Shown: piece after piece, positions 8,095-17,000 of the stretch
Numbering within the stretch: position 1 is the stretch's first letter
Layout of the letters: each line of letters starts with the position of its first letter
Assembly (NCBI GenBank): GCA_964631605.1
Contig: CAZVYG010000051.1
Coordinates: 1-38,503 of the forward strand
Length of the DNA stretch: 38,503 nucleotides
Reading direction: 5' to 3'
Source of the DNA: JARKQH01 sp964631605
GTDB lineage: Bacteria > Verrucomicrobiota > Verrucomicrobiia > Limisphaerales > UBA8199
Position numbers and translations under genes: made by a program
Notes under the pieces: generated by a model
Told to the model about the DNA's origin: nothing
Database searches by the model: none
The model's input: only the letters and a program-made list of their open reading frames with translations

Positions 8095-8361
8095 ATGCTC
8101 ATCAAAAAACAGATGGCGGTGTTGGATGAAATTGAGGGGGCCGTCGCCGAGGCCGTGCGGGTGATGTCCGCGGGGCGGCAACCGCTTGATTATTGGAATC
8201 GCTGGCCTGCAGAGCAGGCCGCCCAGATTCGCGAGCGAGTCGCGACGATTCGGCAGGTCTATACAAGCCTGCTGACCACCCTGGATGCCGAGCGGCTGGC
8301 CCGGACGCCGCGGCTGGAGCCGGGCGCCCCGGGCGAGTCGTTCGCGCCCGCAAACCGCTGA
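8095..8361 (+). CDS. Small hypothetical protein, 88 residues
   Basis: I do not recognise this protein. From the ATG at 8095 it reads MLIKKQMAVLDEIEGAVAEA, then VRVMSAGRQPLDYWNRWPAE and a helical segment IRERVATIRQVYTSLLTTLD. It is charged, has no signal peptide or membrane segment, and looks all-helical. An internal ATG at 8113 would give 82 residues; the frame is open upstream, but that part is of low quality. It ends 30 bases before the nitrilase-family gene on the same strand and may be co-transcribed with it. No clear Shine-Dalgarno. It could be the decayed tail of the relic just upstream. Confidence 0.45.
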   Translation: MLIKKQMAVLDEIEGAVAEAVRVMSAGRQPLDYWNRWPAEQAAQIRERVATIRQVYTSLLTTLDAERLARTPRLEPGAPGESFAPANR

Positions 8362-8391
8362 TTCGTTGCTTCCCTATTCCTTTTCAAAAAC

Positions 8392-9405
8392 ATGAAAAAA
8401 GCATTCTTGCCCCATCTCCTGATCCTCGCCTTGTCCGCCGGCTCCTTCCCCGCCAGCGGGGCCGACACCGCCACCGCCCCGGCCCGGGCGGTGCCTCCCC
8501 TGCGGCAGTTCAAGGACTCGGTACGGGTGTCGGTGGCCCAAATGACAATCAAAGCCGAGGCGCTGAAGGCCGGAGAGGACACGGTGGACGCGCTGAGCCC
8601 GTGGATGAAACGCGCCGTCGCGGAAAAAGCGGACCTGCTGGTGTTTCCGGAATACGTGCTGGGAGACTTTCACCTGCCCGACCGGCTCACCGACAAGCTG
8701 TGCCAGGAGGCCAAGCGCCATGATCTGAATGTCATCGTGGGAGGCTGGGAACGGCTGCCGGGGACTGCCCTGGAACATCCGCCCAAGCCAGGCACCTATG
8801 CGAACACCGTCCTGGTCGTCACTCGGGAGGGTAAAATCGCGGGCAAACATCGCAAGATGCACGCGGCGGTCGGGGCGTCTTCGCCGTATTTTTGGCCGCC
8901 GGAACCCGGCGAGCGCGGCGAGAACACCATGGTTCTGGGCGAGGAAAACGGCATCGTCGAACTGGATTTTGGCCGGGTCGGCCTCCTGACATGTTACGAC
9001 GGCTACTTTTTTGAGAGTTTCCAGATGCCCTCTTTGCGCGGGGCGGAGGTGCTGGTTTGGGTGAATTCGCGCGGCGGCATGGTGGAACCCCACATCATCC
9101 AGGCGGCCAGTTTCATCACCTGCACCCATGTGGTCGCGGCCAACTCGTCCCACGGCTGTGGTTCCGCCATTTGCTCCTATCCCGGCTGGAAACTGGATGC
9201 GGTGGCGCCGGAGTTGGGCTCGGAGACGCTGATCACGGCCACGTTGAACCTGGCAACCTTGCGGACCCAACGCCTCAATCACCGCATGTTTCATCAGCGC
9301 CGGCCGGAAGTCTATCAAACGCTGGTGGAGAAATGGGAACCTTGGAAAGCCTATCCCCACCTCAAGCCCTTCGCCTATCCCGCGCCGGCCACACCCTCGA
9401 ATTAG
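8392..9405 (+). CDS. Exported carbon-nitrogen (nitrilase-family) hydrolase
   Basis: Nitrilase-superfamily amidohydrolase of 337 residues with an N-terminal signal peptide (MKKAFLPHLLILALSAGSFP, cleavage likely near ASGA). The Glu-Lys-Cys catalytic triad is complete: Glu87 in LLVFPEYVLG, Lys155 in GKHRKMHAA and Cys201 in GLLTCYDGYFFE. Family members cut carbon-nitrogen bonds of amides, nitriles or carbamoyl compounds; the substrate cannot be told from sequence. Export is less usual for this mostly cytoplasmic superfamily. The C-terminal region contains VVAANSSHGCGSAICSYPGW, the usual last part of the fold, and then FNHRMFHQRRPEVYQ-like residues. No Shine-Dalgarno is visible before the ATG. It converges with the UroD-like gene across 93 bases that contain a palindrome. 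Confidence 0.88.
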   Translation: MKKAFLPHLLILALSAGSFPASGADTATAPARAVPPLRQFKDSVRVSVAQMTIKAEALKAGEDTVDALSPWMKRAVAEKADLLVFPEYVLGDFHLPDRLTDKLCQEAKRHDLNVIVGGWERLPGTALEHPPKPGTYANTVLVVTREGKIAGKHRKMHAAVGASSPYFWPPEPGERGENTMVLGEENGIVELDFGRVGLLTCYDGYFFESFQMPSLRGAEVLVWVNSRGGMVEPHIIQAASFITCTHVVAANSSHGCGSAICSYPGWKLDAVAPELGSETLITATLNLATLRTQRLNHRMFHQRRPEVYQTLVEKWEPWKAYPHLKPFAYPAPATPSN

Positions 9406-9435
9406 CCTCGCTACCCCAGCCCACCCTGGCGGCCG

Positions 9436-9449
9436 TTTGACCGGTCAAA
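9436..9449. repeat. Perfect 14-bp palindrome between convergent genes
   Basis: TTTGACCGGTCAAA is self-complementary, flanked by a looser GCGGC/GCCGC pair. It lies in the 93-base gap between the stop of the nitrilase-family gene and the stop of the UroD-like gene. A cruciform or two-way terminator role is possible, though neither side has a T run. Confidence 0.4.
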
Positions 9450-9498
9450 TGAGCCGCACCGGTGCCAACGGCTTTTCAAGCACGGCCCGTTTCACGGA

Positions 9499-10659
9499 TC
9501 AGCCGCGCCCCAGGCGAAGTTTGAGGTAGGTTATATAATCACAGAAGTTTTTCCAGGACACATCGGGGGGCACGCTGTGGTCCAGCTCGGGGAGGTAGCC
9601 GCCCTGCTCGACGAGGGGCATCACCCGATCCACCTCTCTGCGCATGGCGTCACCTCCGCGGGAGAGCACTCGCTTGTCAATGCCGCCCATGATGGCAAGC
9701 CGGCGGCCGTATTGGTGGCGGATGGCAACCACATCCATGCCCGACTGCACCTCAAAGGGCCACAGGTGGTCAATGCCGGCATCGAGCCAAAGGGGGATGA
9801 GGCTTCGGATATCGCCGTCGCTGTCGAGACCGATATGCGGGATGCCCTGGCGGCGCAGCCAGTCGCAGACGCGTTGGTAATGGCGGAAGGCGAACTTGCG
9901 GAACAGGGCGGGTCCGACGAGGGGGCCGCCGTTGTAGGCCATGTCCTCCCAGAACCAGAACACCTCGAAGCGGGTGTGTTTGAGCACTGCGGCGGTGATT
10001 TCGATCAAGCGCTCGGCCCGCTCCTCCATCATGCGCTCGATGAGGCGGGGCTGATCGTAGAACGCCATGCAGAGATTCTGGACGCCGAGCATGTTGCGGA
10101 GGGCGCCGAAGAAACCGCCCCAGCGATCGGCCCAGCACTTGCGCGGCCACTGTTCATCGGGGGGCGCGTGCCGCGCGGCCACTTGTTCGTCGGCGCGCAG
10201 GTCGCCTTTGCCAACGGCGGCCTGCACACGCCCGCTGGCGACCATGGCCTTCCACTCGGGCGAAAGCCGCTGGTCGGCGTGCAGCGCCAGCCGCTCCGCG
10301 GCGAACTTCTCAAATTCAGCCTCGGTTTCCACCGGAAATTTGACGAACTGCGGCATGCTCATGTCGTGATGCTGTTTGAACTCTCGCATCACGATCCCTT
10401 CGTGGTTGATGTACGTGATGGTCTCGGCGTCCTCGGCAATCACTTCATGCTTGAACTCCGGCACCGGGCCATACCACGGGTCCACGCGCACCAACCGGTC
10501 GAGCTCGAAATAGTCATCCAGGGGCGTTCCATCCCAACCCTCCTGTTTCCAGCGCTCGACGGTTTCATCCCAGAGAAACGCGCCCCAGCGCGCCCAGGGC
10601 TTGGCGACCGGTTTGAACTCGAGGGTGTCAAGGAATCGCTGGCGTGAGGTGGGATTCAT
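9499..10659 (-). CDS. Uroporphyrinogen decarboxylase (UroD)-family protein
   Basis: Protein of 386 residues with the UroD-like TIM-barrel pattern: N-terminal SRQRFLDTLEFKPVAKPWA, then FWFWEDMAYNGGPLVGPALF, RQGIPHIGLDSDGDIRSLIP, and GRRLAIMGGIDKRVLSRGG. These are the barrel strands seen in UroD-related proteins and corrinoid methyltransferases, not in true HemE. Heme synthesis is therefore unlikely. UroD-like proteins beside glycoside hydrolases are common in Verrucomicrobiota, but their substrate is not known to me; demethylation of methylated sugars or plant compounds is one guess. The start chosen is the ATG at 10659, giving the usual N-terminus, 14 bases after the GH78 stop, so it is very likely co-transcribed and perhaps translationally coupled. 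Longer upstream starts would overlap GH78 deeply. Confidence 0.85.
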   Translation of the reverse strand: MNPTSRQRFLDTLEFKPVAKPWARWGAFLWDETVERWKQEGWDGTPLDDYFELDRLVRVDPWYGPVPEFKHEVIAEDAETITYINHEGIVMREFKQHHDMSMPQFVKFPVETEAEFEKFAAERLALHADQRLSPEWKAMVASGRVQAAVGKGDLRADEQVAARHAPPDEQWPRKCWADRWGGFFGALRNMLGVQNLCMAFYDQPRLIERMMEERAERLIEITAAVLKHTRFEVFWFWEDMAYNGGPLVGPALFRKFAFRHYQRVCDWLRRQGIPHIGLDSDGDIRSLIPLWLDAGIDHLWPFEVQSGMDVVAIRHQYGRRLAIMGGIDKRVLSRGGDAMRREVDRVMPLVEQGGYLPELDHSVPPDVSWKNFCDYITYLKLRLGRG

Positions 10660-10673
10660 GGTCCGGGGCGGGT

Positions 10674-13600
10674 TCAGGGTCGGCTGACAAAGGTGTAACT
10701 GCCTGCGGGCACTTCGAGCACCACGCGGCCGGCGGCGGCCCGCACCACCTGCACGCCCGGCGCTCGATCCAGGGACCGGCCGTTTTCCCGCACCGCTGCG
10801 GCATCCCGGGCCGGCACGTGGAGCGTGGCGGTGCAGTTGGGAGGAACGGTCAGGGTCCACTCGAAGCGGCCGTCCTGGTGCTTCCAGTGGCTGCGGATCA
10901 GGCCGTGGGGAGAGCGGTGGCTTGCCTGGACGAAAGAGAGATCGCCGACGGGCTGCGGCTTCATCACCAGGTGTTTGAAGCCCGGCTGCGCCGGATCGCT
11001 CTGGATGCCGGCGAGGTATTCGTAGAGCCAGATGACCAGGTCGCCGACCAGCATGACGTGGTTGTGCGAATTCATGGCGGGGTCGGCCGTGTCGCCGTTC
11101 CACAATTCCCAGATGGTGGTGGCGCCCTTTTGGATCATGTATCCCCAGCTCGGATAGGTGGTGTTGGTGGCAAAGCGATAGACGAGGTCCGGCCGGCCGC
11201 CATCGGATAACACGCGGCACAGCCACTGGCCGCCGATCAAGCCGGTGCCGACGTGGCCGTGGGTTTCATCGGTGATCTTGCGCACCAGATGATCGAACAC
11301 GCGGGACCGTTCGGTGGGCGGCGCCAGGTCAAACGCCAGGGGCAGCACGCAGGAGGTTTGAGAGCCGTTGTCGTAATAGCCCTTGTCGCGGTGGTAAAGG
11401 CGCTCGTTGAGGGCGGCCTTGAGCTCGTCGGCGCGGGCGGCGAACCGGCGGGCGTCCTCCGGCTTGTCAAGGAGGGTGGCGTAGCGCGCCATGAGGCGGA
11501 GGCAGTGGGCAAAGTAACTGGTGGCGAGGATCGCCGGGGCCGTTTTGCGGGCGGGGTCCTGCGAATGAATCAGTTTGGGATCCTCGGGCGGCACACACCA
11601 GTCGCCGTATTGGTCGCGGGCGATGAGGCCGTTGGTGATGAAGCCGCCCAGGTGGTCAATCCACTTCACCATGCTGGGATAGTGCCGCGCCATGAGTCCG
11701 GTGTCGGCATATTGATCCAGCAGCGCGCCGGGGATCAGGACCGTGCTGGCGGGCCAGGTGACGTTGTCGCTGTAGAGCGGCCAGTAGGGCGGGTTCACGT
11801 CCGAAACGCTGCCGTTGTCTTTCTGACCGTCGGCAAAATCCCGCACCCACTTGGCGTACAGGGCGGAGATGTCGAACATGAAGGTTTCGCCGCGCGAGAA
11901 GGCCGAGCGGTCCCCCAGCCAGCCCTGGCGCTCGTCCCGCTGCGGACAGTCGGTGCTGATACTGCGGTAATTGCCGCGGGTGCCCCAGACCACATTGCGG
12001 TAAATGCGATTGAGGGTGGGCTGCGAGCAGGCAAAAGTGCCGGCTACGGTGAGGTCGTCGTTGACCACGCGGCCGCGGATGGCGTCGAGGGTGGGGCGCC
12101 CCGGGTAGCCGGTCACTTCAACATAGCGGAAGCCGTGATAGGTGAACCGCGGCTCGTAAATTTCCGTGCCCCGGCCTTTGAGCGTGTAAAGGTCGGTCAC
12201 TTTGGCATCGCGCAGGTTCTCCAGATAGAGCGTGCCATCGGGCTTGAGCGTTTCGGCATGACGGAGCCGGACCACGGTGCCGGCCGGGCCGCGGACGCGG
12301 AGCTGGCACCAGCCCACCATGTTCTGGCCAAGATCGAAAATGAAAACCCCGGGTTGCGGCTCGGTGAGGGCGATGGGTTTGAGCGTGCCGGTGACCCGGA
12401 TGGGCCGGATCATTTCGGCGGAAAGGGCGCCTTTGGGGCCAGGCACCACCGACGCGTGATTCCAGCCGGAATCATCAAAACCCGCAGCCGCCCAGCCGGG
12501 GTGCTCGCGGCGGGCGTCATACTCCTCGCCATCGTATTCGTTGTTGGCTCGGATGGGTCCGTCGGTGGTGAGCTTCCAGGAACCATCGCTGACGACGCAT
12601 TCGGTTGTTCCGTCGGCGTATTGGACCTCGAGTTGCAGAAGCAGCTTGGGAAAGCCGTAGGTGACGGTGTGGGTGGGCGAGCTGGCCCGCGGCGCAAAGT
12701 AGCGCCCGTTGCCCAGCCAGACGCCCAACGCGTTTCCGCCGCGGCGCAATTGGCGGGTGACATCGTGGGTTACATAAAAAACGCGCGCGTCATAGTGAGT
12801 CAGCCCGGGTGAAAGGACCGCGTCGCCCACCTTCCGCCCGTTGAGATACAGCTCCGAAAGGCCCAACCCGCTGAAATAGACCGTCGCGCGGCGGACAGGC
12901 CGCGTGACTTCAAATTCCTTGCGCAATTGCCGGGCGGGCAGGCGGCGGTCCCCCTCCAGTTTAAGCTCGCCCCAGGGTTGCATGCCCACCGGGCCAAGCA
13001 CCCGCGCGGGTTGCCAGCCGGAATCGTCAAACTCCAACGACGTCCAGCCCGCCGGTTCCGAGTCCGAAGTCCGCCATTGCGGCCCGGTGGCAAGGACAAG
13101 CGACTCCCCCGATTCGAACTCGACCGCCAGTTTGCCCGCCAGTCCCGCCGGGTTGGGAGCCTCGCCGCTGTTGCGCACCCAGGCCGCTATGAGGTTCTGG
13201 CCCGGACGCAAATGGCCTTTGACATCCATGATGCCAGGCAGGTTGAAATTGTGGCCCGCGCCGGCATGCCGGCCGTTGACGGCGCAAGCGAATTCGTTGT
13301 CAGCCGAGAGCATCAACTCGGCGCGGCGAATCGGGCGGTCCGGCAACTCGAACCGGCAGCGAAAGGTCCGCAGGACCGCCGGCACGGTGTGAAAGTCCCC
13401 ATCCGCGGCATGCCAAATCCAGTCCGCGCCCTCAAAACGCGGGGTGACGTAGTCGTCTTCCTTCCCGATCCACTGACCCTGCCAATCCGCCGGCTTGAGC
13501 AGGCCCATGCTCCACGAGGCGGTCGGGCTCCAGCGCGACACCTTTCCGTCCTGATCCCAAATGCGAACCTTCCAATAACAGGGCTGGCGGGAGGCCAGTT

Positions 13601-13925
13601 CCCGGCCCGCGTAGGGGACCAGATGCGACTGGCTGGAGAGAACCTTGCCGCTGTCCCACAAATCCGCGCGCCCTTCCTTCAATCGGTCTGGACTGCTGGC
13701 GACCCATACCTGAAAGGCGGTCTGGCGCGCCCCGCGTTGGCTGGACTCCATCTGCCAGCTCAAACGCGGAGCAGCCACATCAATGCCCTGCGGATTGACG
13801 AGGAACTCGCAACGCAGCTCACTGACCGTGGCCCCCACGACCGAGGTTGCGCCGCATAGCGCCACGCTGCCCCAGCGCCAGAGTGACAGCCCCGCTTGTT
13901 TCAGTCTGTTTTTCCATTTCATCAT
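10674..13925 (-). CDS. GH78 alpha-L-rhamnosidase, exported
   Basis: Hydrolyses terminal alpha-L-rhamnose from polysaccharides or glycosides. It has 1083 residues with a signal peptide (SLWRWGSVALCGATSVVGA). Domains in order: an N-terminal fibronectin-like part (RLSWQMESS.., residues 35-140), beta-sandwich domains including DLGQNMVGW (about 531-540) and HGFRYVEVTGYPG (about 597-610), then the (alpha/alpha)6 catalytic barrel. The barrel carries STDCPQRDERQGWLGD, with Glu665 the likely general acid, and KGATTIWELWNGD with SHNHVMLGD-like residues near the end. A C-terminal beta domain closes the protein. The start is the first of two tandem ATGs (13925 and 13922); GTAAAGG just upstream could serve as ribosome site. 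Upstream partner is the 1530-residue secreted protein (100-base gap), downstream the UroD-like gene. Confidence 0.95.
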   Translation of the reverse strand: MMKWKNRLKQAGLSLWRWGSVALCGATSVVGATVSELRCEFLVNPQGIDVAAPRLSWQMESSQRGARQTAFQVWVASSPDRLKEGRADLWDSGKVLSSQSHLVPYAGRELASRQPCYWKVRIWDQDGKVSRWSPTASWSMGLLKPADWQGQWIGKEDDYVTPRFEGADWIWHAADGDFHTVPAVLRTFRCRFELPDRPIRRAELMLSADNEFACAVNGRHAGAGHNFNLPGIMDVKGHLRPGQNLIAAWVRNSGEAPNPAGLAGKLAVEFESGESLVLATGPQWRTSDSEPAGWTSLEFDDSGWQPARVLGPVGMQPWGELKLEGDRRLPARQLRKEFEVTRPVRRATVYFSGLGLSELYLNGRKVGDAVLSPGLTHYDARVFYVTHDVTRQLRRGGNALGVWLGNGRYFAPRASSPTHTVTYGFPKLLLQLEVQYADGTTECVVSDGSWKLTTDGPIRANNEYDGEEYDARREHPGWAAAGFDDSGWNHASVVPGPKGALSAEMIRPIRVTGTLKPIALTEPQPGVFIFDLGQNMVGWCQLRVRGPAGTVVRLRHAETLKPDGTLYLENLRDAKVTDLYTLKGRGTEIYEPRFTYHGFRYVEVTGYPGRPTLDAIRGRVVNDDLTVAGTFACSQPTLNRIYRNVVWGTRGNYRSISTDCPQRDERQGWLGDRSAFSRGETFMFDISALYAKWVRDFADGQKDNGSVSDVNPPYWPLYSDNVTWPASTVLIPGALLDQYADTGLMARHYPSMVKWIDHLGGFITNGLIARDQYGDWCVPPEDPKLIHSQDPARKTAPAILATSYFAHCLRLMARYATLLDKPEDARRFAARADELKAALNERLYHRDKGYYDNGSQTSCVLPLAFDLAPPTERSRVFDHLVRKITDETHGHVGTGLIGGQWLCRVLSDGGRPDLVYRFATNTTYPSWGYMIQKGATTIWELWNGDTADPAMNSHNHVMLVGDLVIWLYEYLAGIQSDPAQPGFKHLVMKPQPVGDLSFVQASHRSPHGLIRSHWKHQDGRFEWTLTVPPNCTATLHVPARDAAAVRENGRSLDRAPGVQVVRAAAGRVVLEVPAGSYTFVSRP

Positions 13926-14025
13926 AAAGCCTTTACCGCCTCGCCCGGTTCGGCAAGGGCCGGCCGCGCCCCTTGGCCCGTGAGTGGTACGAGCGTCGCT
14001 GCTGGGAATGTCCCCACGGCGAGCT

Positions 14026-17000
14026 TCACGGCCATTGGAAGCGATAGAATTGTTTTGGCGGCGATGCCGGGTCTTCAACACGCAAAAAGCCGGCGCCATC
14101 GGTGATATTGGTCGAAAGGGGCTGCCAATGCTGCCAATTGGTCGTTGCCTGGAGCTGATAGAAGTTGCTCGGGATGCCTGAGAAAAGCAGCCGGAGCGTG
14201 CCATTGGAAAGCAGCGTCCATTCGGTGATTCTTGGCTCGACAACCGTTACGGAAACCGAGCCGGTGGCCAGGCCGCCCTGGCCGTCGGCAAGCCAATAGG
14301 TGAAGGTCGCCAAACCGGAGAAGCCCGGCAGCGGTGTAAAAAGCACCCCATTGGTGGACAGGACGGCAGAGCTGGTGTTGGCGCCCGCCGCGGCGCCGGA
14401 CAGGGTGAGCGGGTCGTTGTCCGGATCGCGATCGTTGGCGAGCAGATCAACCGCGCTGAAGGGCGTGGTCACGTTGGCGTGGGCATGCAACGCATCCGGC
14501 TCCGCCACCGGCGGCCGGTTGACTGCCTGAACGGTGATGGTGAAGGTTTGCCAGGGGCTGGCGTTAAGGCCGCCATTGGCGGTCCCGCCGCTGTCGAACA
14601 TCCGGACGCCGACGCTGGCCGCCCCGACGGCGTTGGGCGCCGGCGTGAAGGTGAGCGTGCCCAGAGCGCTGATCGCGGGCTGGGCGCTGAACAGCGCGTT
14701 ATTGCCGTTGGTTACCGTAAAACTGATGGCCTGCCCGGCCTCGTCCGGCGCGCCGCGGTCCAGCTCGGTCACCCAGTTCGGAAAGACTTGCGGACCGCTG
14801 TCCTGATTGACTGTCACGTCCGGACCCTTGAGGAACGAAGGCGGATCGTTAACCGCTGTGAGATTCAGGTTGAAGGTCTGCGGCGGGGAGGTGTCCTGCC
14901 CGCCGCCGGCGGTTCCGCCGTCATCTTTGGCCCAAACGGTTACCATCGTGGTGCCGTTGGCATTGGGGGCGGGTGTAAAGGTGAGAGTGCCGGTTGGGGA
15001 GACGGCAGGTTGGGCGCTGAACCGCGCAGGGTGGCTGTTCGAGCAGATGAAGCTCACCGTCTGCCACGCCTCGCCCGCCGGTCCGGGACTGGTCGCCGTG
15101 GCCCAGTTGGGAACGACCTGCGGACCGGCGTCCTCCAGGACGGTCTGGTCCGGGCCCTTGGCAAAGGTGGGAGGCTGGTTGACACCGGCGCCAAGGATGA
15201 TGAAGTCAATGTCCACCGTGCCGGTGGCGGCTCCCTCTGCGGGCACCAGGCGCAGCCACGAAATGACTTCGCCCGCCAGCGCCGCGTTGGTGGTCAGATC
15301 AAGCTGATAGGTCACGAAGTTGGTGGCCTGCGGTTCAATGGCGAAGGCGATCGAACGGGCGGGGTCGGCGGCAGCGGAAGTTTCCGTTCCCCAATAAAGC
15401 CGGGCATTGGCCGCAGCGGTCTGGTTGCGCAGACGCACGCTGAAGGTGCGAGCCCCTTGTATCTGCAGCGGCGCGATTTCCTGGAAGGCGCCCGACCCCA
15501 GGAGGGTGAGAGAATACACTCCATTGCTGACCAGTGCGGATGCATTGGCGGACGGCAGCCAGCCTTCAACATTGCCATTGGTGTTGAACTGCCAGGAGCC
15601 GCCGTCGGTCAGGCTGCCCACGCCGGGCAGCAATTCGGCAAAATCCAGCGCGATGTCCGTCCCGGTGAAGGTGGTTGGGTCAATGCGGACGGAGTGCAGG
15701 TAGCCGGTCCATTGCGGGGCATTTGAGAAATCCAGGTCAATCTCGTGCCACAGGCCATCGGCTGGCAGGTTGAGGTTGGTGGAGACAAAACCGCCGCTCT
15801 TGGGAAAGTAGAAGAACTGGGCAAGGTTGCCCCCGCCTGCCGGCCCGACCTTGACCCGGCAACGGAACCGTTTATAGAGGTCAGCGTTAATGCCCCGGTC
15901 AATTCCGCCGCCGCTGTTGAACACCACGTAAGGGTCGCCGCCGGTCGAGACCCCCTGCCAGACGCCGCCGCCGGCCGACACGGAACCGATCTGGTTGGTA
16001 TAGGCGATGTCGCCGTCCAGGTCCATTTGCCATCGGCGCAGGAACAGGGGCAGGGGATAAGACCACGGCGAGGCGACGCCGGCGGCGTCCACGGCGCGCA
16101 GCCGCCACCAGTGCAGGCCGTCCAGCGCCGCTACCGTCACCACCTGCCGGCCTCCGCTCAGACCGTTGGTCTGATACACCACGTTGGTGAAGAAGAAATC
16201 GGTGGCCAGTTGCATCTCGGCCTTCACGCCGGGATGGTCCGGCTCCTGGGCGAATTCCCACCGGCACACCGGCTGCGAGGAATTGACAATCACATCCGAA
16301 TCGGCCATTCGCGGCGGCAGCAACAGGGGTGAGAGGCTGAGATAATCCACACTCACCGTCGTGCCCGCGGTGTTCACCGGATCCAGCCGGAACCGGGTCA
16401 CGATTCCGGACCAATCCGGCACCGGGGTCAGGTCCACTTCATAGGTTCGCGTGCCGGCTTGCACGGGAAACTCGGTGCGGAAGAACGACGAGCCGCGCTT
16501 CCACCAGAACAGTTCCGCCACGCCCGGCGTGGAGGCCGTCATTCGCAGACGGACTTTCTTGTAGTAATCCGCGTTGATGACGGCGCGATCGGCGTCCTCG
16601 GCGGGGTTGCGCTTGTCGGTGGCGAAATAGAAGTAGCCATCCGGGCCGCTGACGGCGCTGAGCTCGCCCGCGTTGACGGTGAGGTTGGTGAGCTGGTTGG
16701 CGCCATACACTTCGTTGGGGTCATCAAAGTGCCAGCAGCGATTCGCTTCCAGCCGGAACCAGTCGAGCTCGAATCGCGCGCCCGGGGCGGAACACGGACG
16801 GAAACGAAGGCGCTGAATCTGTTTTTCGCGCCAGGGAGCGTGTTCGGCGAGATTGATCCGATACACATTCCAGCCGGGTTTGGCGGTGAAGGGCAGGGCG
16901 GCGGTGAAGCCGCCGGCGTCCTGCCACTCGAGCTGGCCCAAACCGGCGAGGGCCGTGTCCACCTTCAGGCGGAAGGAAGCGGCATGATAGCCATCGGATA

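Noticed and set aside
9499..10659. HemE (true uroporphyrinogen decarboxylase)
   Set aside because: The N-terminal signature of HemE is absent, and the gene sits in a glycosidase cluster. It is a family member of unknown substrate.
11253..12812. 519-residue plus-strand open frame
   Set aside because: Antisense to the GH78 rhamnosidase, which has a full set of catalytic motifs.
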